Of a stretch of 6,325 nucleotides of DNA, positions 1 through 5,061 are shown one piece after another. The DNA is from Candidatus Falkowbacteria bacterium CG10_big_fil_rev_8_21_14_0_10_43_10. Lineage in GTDB: Bacteria; Patescibacteriota; Patescibacteriia; Patescibacteriales; XYC2-FULL-47-12. Location: the NCBI GenBank assembly GCA_002773655.1, contig PFAR01000034.1, forward strand, positions 202 to 6,526, written 5' to 3'. Made by a program: the position numbers and the translations under genes. Positions within the stretch are counted from its first letter, which is position 1; the number at the start of each line of letters is the position of its first letter. A model generated the notes under the pieces. That model saw only the letters and a list, made by a program, of their open reading frames with translations. It did not search any database and was not told where the DNA came from.

Positions 1-70
1 GAATCTATATATTAGCAATAAGCGATTAATCAACTTGCGGCCGACGCCGACGGCGGGTAACTTTAAGAAT
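1..70 (+). other. Leader region upstream of the small heat shock gene
   Basis: No gene is visible in these first 70 bases. A TATATT hexamer at 8-13 could be a -10 element, but a -35 would fall outside the window. A short GC-rich stem (CGCC at 45-48 with GGCG at 52-55, loop GAC) lies 15 bases before the ATG in otherwise AT-rich DNA. No consensus Shine-Dalgarno sequence precedes the ATG at 71; GGCGGG at 52-57 is the nearest purine-rich stretch and partly overlaps the stem. No CIRCE-type inverted repeat is visible. The ten bases ATATTAGCAA at 9-18 recur in the palindrome at 3008-3025. Confidence 0.3.
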
Positions 71-523
71 ATGGATTTTTTTAAAAACCTAACGGGACTT
101 AATAAAAAAACCAACATTAACATTAATAATGAACCGGAAGAACAAACAGCACCGGCGCATCAGGCTGACGAGCAATGGTTTTCAGATGAATATGATGAGG
201 GACAGCTGGCGATTGACGTTTATCAGACCAAAGACGCGATTGTGGTAAAATCAACTATCGCCGGCGTCAGGCCGGAAGATATTGATATTTCCGTTAATAA
301 CGATATGCTGACTATCAGGGGCAAACGGGAAATGAAAGAAAAAATAATTGAGGAAGACTATTTTTACCAGGAGTGCTACTGGGGAAGTTTTTCCCGCTCT
401 ATTATCCTGCCGGTAGAGGTTAAAACCGATAAAATTGAAGCGACTATTGAAAACGGAGTGCTGGCCGTTGTTTTGCCGAAAGCCCAGACAACCAAGCAAA
501 TATCGGTGAAAATTAAAGAGTAG
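71..523 (+). CDS. Small heat shock protein, Hsp20/alpha-crystallin family
   Basis: This is a 150-residue ATP-independent holdase chaperone of the cytoplasm, expected to form oligomers that bind unfolding proteins until ATP-dependent chaperones take over. A variable, polar, Asn/Glu-rich N-terminal arm covers residues 1-44. The alpha-crystallin domain spans about 45-138, opening with the strand LAIDVYQTKDAIVV and containing the family features AGVRPEDIDISV (64-75) and LTIRGKR (80-86), and closing with the signature GVLAVVLPK (129-137). The short tail carries an I-x-V / V-x-I pattern (144-148), the element that docks into a neighbouring domain during oligomer assembly. Length is normal for the family. 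The ATG at 71 is preferred over an in-frame TTG at 35, because the added residues are GC-rich leader sequence unlike any sHSP N-terminus. It is the first gene of a probable three-gene run; DUF3006 follows after 33 bases. Confidence 0.95.
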   Translation: MDFFKNLTGLNKKTNININNEPEEQTAPAHQADEQWFSDEYDEGQLAIDVYQTKDAIVVKSTIAGVRPEDIDISVNNDMLTIRGKREMKEKIIEEDYFYQECYWGSFSRSIILPVEVKTDKIEATIENGVLAVVLPKAQTTKQISVKIKE

Positions 524-556
524 GCGCTGAATTATTTTAATATAACTTAATAAAAA

Positions 557-769
557 ATGTTCACTTTAACAGTCGACCGCCTTGAGGGCGAAACGGCAGT
601 CCTTAAAACAAATGGCTCCACTATAAATTTACCCGTTAAATATCTGCCCGCCGGCGTCCGCGAGGGCGATATTTTAAATTTGTCAATCTCCCGCGACGGG
701 GAAAAAACCGCGGACAGCAAAAAACAGGCGAAAGAAATTTTAAATGAAATAATAAACCACTCCAATTAG
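557..769 (+). CDS. DUF3006 family small protein
   Basis: This 70-residue protein matches DUF3006 in length and layout. It opens with VDRLEGETAVL (residues 6-16, the family's D-R-x-E-G-x-x-A-V-L pattern), followed by a short strand, the LPVKYLPAGVREGDIL segment (25-40, matching L-P-x-G-x-x-E-G-D-x-L) and a charged C-terminal helix rich in Lys and Glu. It is predicted to be a small beta-rich cytosolic protein with no signal peptide, membrane segment or catalytic motif. The family's biochemical function is not established; members elsewhere are often found beside ComEC or metallo-beta-lactamase-type genes, but no such gene is seen here. The ATG at 557 is preceded by AATAAAAA with no Shine-Dalgarno sequence. 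It sits between the sHSP gene (33 bases upstream) and the VanW gene (18 bases downstream), which suggests co-transcription but not a function. Confidence 0.85.
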   Translation: MFTLTVDRLEGETAVLKTNGSTINLPVKYLPAGVREGDILNLSISRDGEKTADSKKQAKEILNEIINHSN

Positions 770-787
770 AAATAACTTTCCCATGCC

Positions 788-2809
788 GTGACCAGAAAAA
801 AAATAACAAACAAGCTGGATTTTTTAAATAAATTTGGCGAGACAAGAAAAGCCCTTGCCTCCGGCCGGAAAAAAATAAGCTCCCGATTTTCCGCCAGCAT
901 AAGGGAGTTAGTAGCGCCGCAGCGGCAACTTCAAAAGCTGTTGTCAATTGGCGTTATTTTTTTTGCCGTTCTGACAATAATCAGCGGGCTTTATTTCTTT
1001 TATCAAAAGGCCTGCCGGGAAAAATTTTATATCGGATTAAGCGCCGGGGGCATTGATCTGGGAAATAAAACAATAGCTGCGTCCCGGGAGGAGCTGTTGA
1101 ATAAAGCGGATGAATTCAGCCGAAAGGGTCTGGTAATAATATATAAAGATAAAAAGGTTAATATCGCCGCCGCTCCCGTCCCCTCTGCCCCTGATTCCAG
1201 CGTTGATTTGTTCTCTTTCAAGGTGGAAAAAACTTTGGCGGATATTTTTTCCGCCGGACGCAGAGAAAATATAATAAAGAACGCTAAAGATCAGCTCCTG
1301 ATTTTTATCCTTTCTCCTGATAAACCTATTGAGTTTTATCTTGATGAAGAAAGAATCAGAAACATGCTTTATGACGGCTTTTATCCTTTTGAAGAGAAGG
1401 CGCAAAGCGCCGAAATTGCCATTATTAATGACAAGATAACTATCCGTCCTGAAATTATCGGCAAAATATTTAACTATAATGATATTGTCAGGCAAATAAA
1501 AAAGCGGATTGCCTACCTTGACAGCCGGCCGGTAGAGATAAGCTTAAAGACCGACTATCCTGAAGTCTATGCCGAAGAATTGGCTCTGATCCTGCCGCAA
1601 GCTAAAAAATTGCTGGCAACAACTCAAATTAAATTAAAACTGCCGGCGGAAATTAAAAATAAAAACAGTAAAAATACGGAATGGGAAATTGATGAAAAAA
1701 GATTGGTCGGCTTCCTGACGGCGAAGCAAATCTCTTTTCAATACAACATTAAGTGGCTGTTTTCCGCGCTTAATAAAAAATTTTATATCGGTTTAAAGAA
1801 AAAAGAGACGGAAAAATATCTTCGGGAAGAAATATCTCCGGCGGTTGATATTGAGCCGGTTGACGCTAAATTTACAATATCAGGCAACAAGGTAGCGGAA
1901 TTTATCAGCAGCCAAAAAGGGCAAAAATTAGATATTGACGGCACCTTTAAACTTTTAGAAAATGCCGTGGTTGAAGCGGCCGCAGCAACCGCCCTGAAAA
2001 ATTTTGCGGTTGAACTCATTATTAAAGAGGTGGCGAGTGAAATTACCAATGAAAATGTAAACGATCTTGGGATAAAAGAAGTTATCGGCACCGGCCACTC
2101 GAATTTCGCCGGTTCCCCGTCCAATCGGCGCCATAATATCGCCGTAGGCGCCAGGGCGGTGCATGGCACGCTGATTAAGCCGGGGGAAACATTTTCTTTA
2201 AATAAAACTCTGGGCGAAGTTAATGCCGAAACGGGTTATCTGCCGGAGTTGGTCATTAAGGAAAATAAAACTGTTCCTGAATACGGAGGCGGATTATGCC
2301 AAATAGGCACAACGGCTTTCCGCGCCGCCCTTGATTCCGGCCTGCCAATCGCCGAGCGCCGCAACCATTCTTACCGGGTAAGATATTATGAGCCGGCCGG
2401 CACTGACGCGACTATTTACAGTCCGGCCCCTGACTTTAAATTTATTAACGATACCGGCCACTATGTACTTATCCAGAGAAGAATTATAGGCGACGATCTC
2501 TATTTTGATGTCTGGGGAACGGATGACGGGCGCAAAGTTACTAAAACCGAACCGAAAATTTATAACATTAAAACTCCTCCGCCGACTAAAATTATTATTA
2601 CCGACGAACTGCCTTCGGAAGAAAAAAAATGCACCGAACACGCCGTCAATGGAGCTGACGCCAGTTTCTATTATAAAGTTGAATATTCCGGCGGAGAAAT
2701 AAAAGAAGAAACTTTTTTAAGCCATTACCGGCCCTGGCAGGAAGTCTGTTTAATCGGCGCAACCTCTACTCCGGAAACAGTGGATAACTTAATGGAATCT
2801 TCACAATAA
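788..2809 (+). CDS. VanW family protein, membrane-anchored, with peptidoglycan-binding-like repeats
   Basis: This 673-residue cell-envelope protein has a basic N-terminal cytoplasmic segment (1-50), one transmembrane helix (about 51-72, LLSIGVIFFAVLTIISGLYF), and then an extracytoplasmic part. The latter begins with YIGLSAGGIDLGNKT (81-95), the segment usual at the start of VanW proteins. Two regions resemble PG_binding_4 repeats (about 182-280 and 342-431). The VanW domain covers about 432-580, with HNIAVGARAVHGTLIKPGE, GGGLCQIGTT (500-509, Cys504) and the NHSYRVRYYEPAGTDATI block. A C-terminal G5-like tail (about 585-660) carries two cysteines (615 and 654) that could form a disulfide outside the cell. 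The biochemical role of VanW proteins is unproven; vancomycin resistance should not be assumed, since these proteins are common in genomes without van clusters. The GTG at 788 is the only start codon between the upstream in-frame stop at 773 and the membrane helix. No Shine-Dalgarno is visible, and an ATG at 783 in another frame reads only two codons. A 123-base inverted repeat follows the stop directly. Confidence 0.93.
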   Translation: MTRKKITNKLDFLNKFGETRKALASGRKKISSRFSASIRELVAPQRQLQKLLSIGVIFFAVLTIISGLYFFYQKACREKFYIGLSAGGIDLGNKTIAASREELLNKADEFSRKGLVIIYKDKKVNIAAAPVPSAPDSSVDLFSFKVEKTLADIFSAGRRENIIKNAKDQLLIFILSPDKPIEFYLDEERIRNMLYDGFYPFEEKAQSAEIAIINDKITIRPEIIGKIFNYNDIVRQIKKRIAYLDSRPVEISLKTDYPEVYAEELALILPQAKKLLATTQIKLKLPAEIKNKNSKNTEWEIDEKRLVGFLTAKQISFQYNIKWLFSALNKKFYIGLKKKETEKYLREEISPAVDIEPVDAKFTISGNKVAEFISSQKGQKLDIDGTFKLLENAVVEAAAATALKNFAVELIIKEVASEITNENVNDLGIKEVIGTGHSNFAGSPSNRRHNIAVGARAVHGTLIKPGETFSLNKTLGEVNAETGYLPELVIKENKTVPEYGGGLCQIGTTAFRAALDSGLPIAERRNHSYRVRYYEPAGTDATIYSPAPDFKFINDTGHYVLIQRRIIGDDLYFDVWGTDDGRKVTKTEPKIYNIKTPPPTKIIITDELPSEEKKCTEHAVNGADASFYYKVEYSGGEIKEETFLSHYRPWQEVCLIGATSTPETVDNLMESSQ

Positions 2810-2932
2810 AAAAATTAGCCTAAGCGGGACAGGCAAAAAAATTTTTCTTTCTGGTGTCTTGAGCGCGAAGCCAAAGACAAGAGAGAAAAATTCCCCATGC
2901 TTGTCGTGCCTATCCCGCTTAGGCTAATTTTT
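2810..2932. repeat. Long inverted repeat after vanW; probable terminator or palindromic element
   Basis: Arms 2810-2835 and 2907-2932 are complementary over 26 bp with one mismatch (C2830 against A2912). Inside them a second stem pairs 2840-2852 with 2880-2892 (13 bp, one G-U), then, after a two-base GG bulge, 2855-2860 with 2874-2879, leaving a 13-base loop at 2861-2873 that contains GCGCGAAGC. The whole forms one long hairpin with a lopsided internal loop. The first arm starts one base after the vanW stop, has an A-run at its foot, and the second arm ends in a T-run, so it could terminate transcription of the upstream cluster. It is much longer than an ordinary intrinsic terminator and could be a MITE- or REP-like dispersed element. 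The hexamer ATCTTC flanks it at 2797-2802 and 2933-2938, a possible but weak target duplication. Confidence 0.85.
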
Positions 2933-3222
2933 ATCTTCTGATACAACAAGCTATCTTAGCATATTAAATTTTAATTGTCAAGAATTAACCAAAAAAATAC
3001 AAACTACTTTGCTAATATTAGCAAATAAAATAAAAATAGACAAAATATTTATCCAACCGGCAATAAAATTCTCCGCTGATAACAAAAAGACCGCGCTCAG
3101 TAATGTGGCGGGGAAAAAATAAATAGTAAAAATTATGAATGCAAACAAAAAAATAATTCTAATATTTAATTTATAATTTTTATTTTTGATATTTTAATCC
3201 TTTATTTTTTGCTTAATTGCTA
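2933..3222. other. AT-rich intergenic stretch, no secure gene
   Basis: No confident gene lies here. The DNA is very AT-rich except for about 3050-3120, where islands such as CCGCGCTCAG and TGGCGGGG occur. On the minus strand, 2978-3148 (from a TTG start) reads as 56 mostly hydrophobic residues with two possible membrane helices and a central PATLLSAVFLLSAENFIAGW stretch. It has no Shine-Dalgarno sequence, and T-rich DNA readily yields such reading frames, so it is not called as a gene. The stretch also holds the perfect palindrome at 3008-3025, which lies within that reading frame. Confidence 0.4.
3008..3025. promoter_or_regulatory. 18-bp perfect palindrome, possible operator
   Basis: TTTGCTAATATTAGCAAA is a perfect 9+9 inverted repeat with no spacer, the symmetry expected of a binding site for a dimeric repressor. 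Ten bases of it (ATATTAGCAA) recur at 9-18, just upstream of the small heat shock gene. It is about 200 bases upstream of the promoter at 3223-3251, so direct control of that promoter is not obvious, and AT-rich DNA produces some palindromes by chance. No regulator gene is present in the window. Confidence 0.35.
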
Positions 3223-3251
3223 TTGTTAAAATAAAAAATATATTTTATAAT
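3223..3251 (+). promoter_or_regulatory. Sigma-70-type promoter for the small basic protein gene
   Basis: A -35 element TTGTTA (3223-3228, four of six consensus bases) and a consensus -10 TATAAT (3246-3251) are separated by exactly 17 bp. The spacer is pure A/T. Transcription would start near 3258, giving a leader of about 78 bases before the ATG at 3336. AT-rich DNA offers many partial promoters, but this one has optimal spacing and leads directly to the gene with the strongest ribosome binding site in the window. Confidence 0.7.
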
Positions 3252-3302
3252 TACGGCAGAGACAAAAAATTTATATTATTTTCTGTCAGCTGAAATTTAA
3301 AA

Positions 3303-3335
3303 ATGGCGGACAGACAAGGAAAGGAGGTGATATAA
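3303..3335 (+). other. Possible 10-codon leader ORF overlapping the ribosome binding site
   Basis: ATG at 3303 opens a ten-codon frame (MADRQGKEVI) whose TAA stop (3333-3335) touches the ATG of the basic protein gene at 3336. Its codons run through the Shine-Dalgarno sequence. No ribosome binding site precedes its own ATG, so translation is uncertain. If translated, it would couple to, or compete with, initiation at 3336. A weak stem (3282-3287 with 3309-3314, six pairs) encloses its start codon. Confidence 0.25.
3319..3331 (+). promoter_or_regulatory. Near-perfect Shine-Dalgarno sequence
   Basis: GAAAGGAGGTGAT matches the complement of the usual bacterial 16S rRNA 3' end over 13 bases. Eight bases separate the GGAGG core from the ATG at 3336, which is good spacing. 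It fixes the start and strand of the small basic protein gene and stands out because no other gene in the window has a recognisable Shine-Dalgarno sequence. Confidence 0.9.
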
Positions 3336-3467
3336 ATGCCAGTTAAAAAAAGAAGGAGAGCAGTAAAAAAGCGCAAGGCGGCTCCTAAGAGAAAGAAGAG
3401 AGCAACAAAAAAGCGCAAGGCGGCTCCTAAGAGAAAGAAGAGAGCAACAAAAAGAAAAAAAAGATAA
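3336..3467 (+). CDS. Small, extremely basic Lys/Arg/Ala/Pro-rich protein, possibly nucleic-acid-binding
   Basis: The product is 43 residues, MPVKKRRR followed by two 14-residue units of the form A(V/T)KKRKAAPKRKKR and a shortened third unit ATKRKKR. About 30 of the 43 residues are Lys or Arg, and there are no acidic or aromatic residues and no Cys. Composition and repeat structure resemble histone H1-like C-terminal tails such as those of chlamydial Hc1/Hc2 or AlgP-type repeats, so binding to DNA or RNA is the likely role; this is inferred from composition, not from a recognised domain. A ribosomal protein or a short bL34-like basic protein is an alternative, but no such motif is seen. The gene has its own consensus promoter, 13-base Shine-Dalgarno match and terminator, which points to strong expression as a single gene. 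The opposite-strand reading is a hydrophobic shadow without a ribosome binding site. Confidence 0.8.
   Translation: MPVKKRRRAVKKRKAAPKRKKRATKKRKAAPKRKKRATKRKKR
3360..3443 (+). repeat. 42-bp tandem duplication inside the basic protein gene
   Basis: Units 3360-3401 and 3402-3443 are identical at 40 of 42 positions; the only difference turns GTA (Val) into ACA (Thr) at the second codon. The unit is 14 codons, so the frame is kept. A third, partial unit begins at 3444. The near identity at synonymous sites implies recent duplication and likely copy-number variation between related genomes. Confidence 0.95.
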
Positions 3468-3470
3468 ATT

Positions 3471-3526
3471 AAAACCCCCATGCTATAAGATGCTATAATT
3501 ATAGAATTTTATAACGTGGGGGTTTT
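3471..3526. terminator. Bidirectional intrinsic terminator between convergent genes
   Basis: AAAACCCCCA (3471-3480) pairs with TGGGGGTTTT (3517-3526) in a 10-bp stem ending in T-rich sequence on the plus strand. On the minus strand the same stem is followed by TTTTAATTTATC and an eight-T run. It lies four bases after the basic protein stop and about 20 bases past the endoQ stop, so it can end both transcripts. The 36-base loop is long and holds a 9-base direct repeat (ATGCTATAA at 3480-3488 and 3490-3498) and the 12-bp palindrome CTATAATTATAG (3493-3504). Confidence 0.85.
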
Positions 3527-3546
3527 TAATTGCAGACGTAGTTTTT

Positions 3547-4878
3547 TTAAAATAATTTTACTTGTTTATTATTCGCTTTTTCTTTCTCATTAAAAATTTT
3601 TATCGTCCCATACTGGCCGTCAAAGCCCGGTTCAATTATCAGCCTCTCCTCCCGCGTCCGCTTAATGCCCTCCACAATTTCCGGCAGGGCATATTCGGCA
3701 ATCTTTTCCAGGGGCGCATCAATCAGCACTGATAATTCCGGCCCGCACTTTTGGATAATTTTATTATATTCTATTTGCACTTTTTGCGAGCTGCGGCTCC
3801 GTATATCCAAACTTTCGGCGATAATTTTATCCAGTTCCACCAGCTTTTTGTAGCCGGCCGCGTGCTTTGGTTTAAACCCTAGTTCCCTATCCGCCAGTTC
3901 GTCCACGCGATAGCAAACGCCAATCGTCAAAGGCTTTTTGCATACCGGGCAAATTCCTTTTTGCTTTTTTGTTTCCGCGGGTGAGAGGCGCACATTGCAG
4001 GCGCGGTGACCGTCGTAATGGTACATCCCTTCCTCCGGATAAAATTCTATCGTATATAATAATTCACCGAATTTTGACTTTTCGCCCCGCGTCCGTTTAA
4101 AAGGCGAATTCAACCTGATAATATCATAAACAGCGTCATAACTAATTTCTTTCATTTCAAATACATTGGCTTCGCGGGCAATATTAGGCAGGCTGTGCGC
4201 GTCGGAATTTGATAATAAAGTAAAATTATCCAATTCAGAAACGCGCCAATTCATCTCCGGGTCGCTTGATAATCCGGTTTCATAGGCGTAAATATATTTA
4301 GTGAATTCCCCGAAACACTCTTCCACGCTGTTAAAGCCGGACTTGGATCCGAATATCGAAAACCACGGCGTCCAGATGTGCGCCGGAATAACCATAAATT
4401 TTTCGTCTATATCAAATAATATTTTACACAGTTCAACGGCTGACATACCTAAAATCGGCCGCCCATCCGAGCGGATATTATAATGCGCGTCCAAATATTT
4501 ATTTAATTTTTTAACCGCCGCGATATTCGGCGCCAAAACGACAATGTGCAAGCGACGGGCATGGCTTGCCCCGCCTTTATGGCCGGGGCCTTCGCCTTGT
4601 TTATAAATTAACGCGACTTCCGTTGATAAAATAAATTTAATTTTCCCGTCAGAGTTTTTTAATTGATACAAACCAAAGCTCCCCTCTCCTTTATAAGGAG
4701 AGGGGCTGGGGGTGAGGTCGTTGATGGCATCAAACCAAGCTGGATGCGTAAAATCACCCGTGGCAATTATATCCACGCCTTTAACGCGGCACGCTTTATC
4801 CAAATTTTCCAGCGTTAAATCTTTGGAGCAGGCGCGTGAATAGCGGGAATGAATATGGAGGTCTAGGATTTGCCGCAT
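3547..4878 (-). CDS. Endonuclease Q family protein (PHP-domain DNA repair nuclease)
   Basis: This 443-residue protein matches the EndoQ family, whose characterised members nick DNA 5' of deaminated bases such as uracil, hypoxanthine and xanthine, and at abasic sites. The PHP metal-site residues are present: DLHIHSRYS (His8, His10), GDFTHP (Asp42, His45), STE (Glu87), RRLH (His111), IPAHIWTPWFSIFGSKSGF (His167) and SNSDAH (Asp226, His228). A zinc site follows with Cys294, Cys310, Cys313 and Cys322, in the family context VRLSPAETKK...CPVCKKPLTIGVCYRVDELADRE. A helical region and the conserved end IEPGFDGQYGTIKIF (415-429) complete the fold. The start agrees with the family N-terminus, although no Shine-Dalgarno is visible. 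Two unusual segments sit in the PHP domain: LTPSPSPYKGEGS (55-67, encoded by a palindromic repeat) and EGPGHKGGASHA (96-107, just before His111). The last five residues, QVKLF, resemble a clamp-binding motif. Older databases often label this family UvrD helicase, but no helicase motif is present. Confidence 0.92.
   Translation of the reverse strand: MRQILDLHIHSRYSRACSKDLTLENLDKACRVKGVDIIATGDFTHPAWFDAINDLTPSPSPYKGEGSFGLYQLKNSDGKIKFILSTEVALIYKQGEGPGHKGGASHARRLHIVVLAPNIAAVKKLNKYLDAHYNIRSDGRPILGMSAVELCKILFDIDEKFMVIPAHIWTPWFSIFGSKSGFNSVEECFGEFTKYIYAYETGLSSDPEMNWRVSELDNFTLLSNSDAHSLPNIAREANVFEMKEISYDAVYDIIRLNSPFKRTRGEKSKFGELLYTIEFYPEEGMYHYDGHRACNVRLSPAETKKQKGICPVCKKPLTIGVCYRVDELADRELGFKPKHAAGYKKLVELDKIIAESLDIRSRSSQKVQIEYNKIIQKCGPELSVLIDAPLEKIAEYALPEIVEGIKRTREERLIIEPGFDGQYGTIKIFNEKEKANNKQVKLF
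4678..4716 (-). repeat. GC-rich palindromic repeat inserted in frame in the endoQ gene
   Basis: CCCCTCTCCTT (4681-4691) and AAGGAGAGGGG (4695-4705) form an 11-bp perfect stem with a three-base loop, followed on the plus strand by CTGGGGGTGAGG. The minus strand encodes LTPSPSPYKGEGS (residues 55-67). Peptides of the form LTPSPSP..GEG are a known signature of a dispersed intergenic palindrome found in many bacterial genomes and sometimes translated. Here it lies between the GDFTHP motif and the GLYQLK segment, where family members normally have a short variable connector. The frame is intact and all metal ligands remain. Confidence 0.8.
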
Positions 4879-4906
4879 AGCTATGTTTTAATCAAATTTT
4901 TTACAA

Positions 4907-4934
4907 TTTTTATCATCATTTCTTTTTCTTTCAA
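4907..4934 (-). promoter_or_regulatory. Weak candidate promoter for endoQ
   Basis: Read on the minus strand, TTGAAA (4934-4929) and TAAAAA (4912-4907) are separated by 16 bases, with the -10 about 30 bases upstream of the ATG. Both elements are imperfect, and several similar A/T hexamers lie nearby, so this is only a candidate. Confidence 0.25.
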
Positions 4935-4995
4935 GTTCTAATGCGATATCAATCTATCAATAAATATTAAAAAGGTCAAATAAAAAATGACGCGT

Positions 4996-5037
4996 AAATA
5001 AAAGTCTATCTTCTATCTAAGAAGCTTAAGCGTAGAC
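4996..5037 (-). terminator. Candidate distal terminator of the rRNA operon
   Basis: On the minus strand GTCTA (5037-5033) pairs with TAGAC (5008-5004), and inside it CTTCT (5024-5020) pairs with AGAAG (5014-5010), with an eight-base bulge on the 5' side. The stem is followed by TTTTATTT (5003-4996). The U-tract is good but the stem is short and interrupted, so this is a plausible rather than a certain terminator. Confidence 0.4.
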
Positions 5038-5061
5038 TAGTTTATGCTAGATTTCAAGTAA

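Larger units (their letters stand above)
4879..5061. other. AT-rich spacer between the rRNA operon and endoQ
   Basis: No gene is visible on either strand. The stretch holds the upstream region of endoQ on the left and, at 5004-5037, a hairpin that could end rRNA transcription coming from the right. The remainder is A/T-rich sequence with no recognisable repeat or RNA gene. Confidence 0.5.

Noticed and set aside
783..791. ATG CCG TGA overlapping the GTG start of the VanW gene
   Set aside because: A two-codon frame is too short to support; it may only be chance, and the GTG at 788 is the sole usable in-frame start.
1027..2702. Several antisense or out-of-frame reading frames over the VanW gene
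   Set aside because: They overlap a full-length gene with recognised domains, have no family resemblance and lack initiation signals.
788..2809. Vancomycin resistance determinant
   Set aside because: VanW-domain proteins alone do not confer resistance; no vanHAX or VanRS-like genes are in the window.
3360..3443. CRISPR-like repeat
   Set aside because: Only two directly adjacent copies without spacers, lying inside a coding frame; it is a tandem duplication.
3251..3481. Minus-strand 76-residue hydrophobic reading frame opposite the basic protein gene
   Set aside because: It is the antisense reading of Lys/Arg codons as Phe/Leu, starts inside the terminator stem and has no ribosome binding site, while the plus strand has a promoter, Shine-Dalgarno and terminator in register.
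3494..3499. Consensus TATAAT in the loop of the convergent terminator
   Set aside because: It is part of the AT palindrome 3493-3504 and has no -35 element at suitable distance, so a promoter is not supported.
3665..4483. Two plus-strand frames of about 60 residues opposite endoQ
   Set aside because: They are shadows of a strongly conserved minus-strand gene covering the same bases.
3547..4878. UvrD-type helicase annotation for the minus-strand gene
   Set aside because: No Walker A or other helicase motif is present; the PHP ligands, four-Cys site and C-terminal block identify the EndoQ family.
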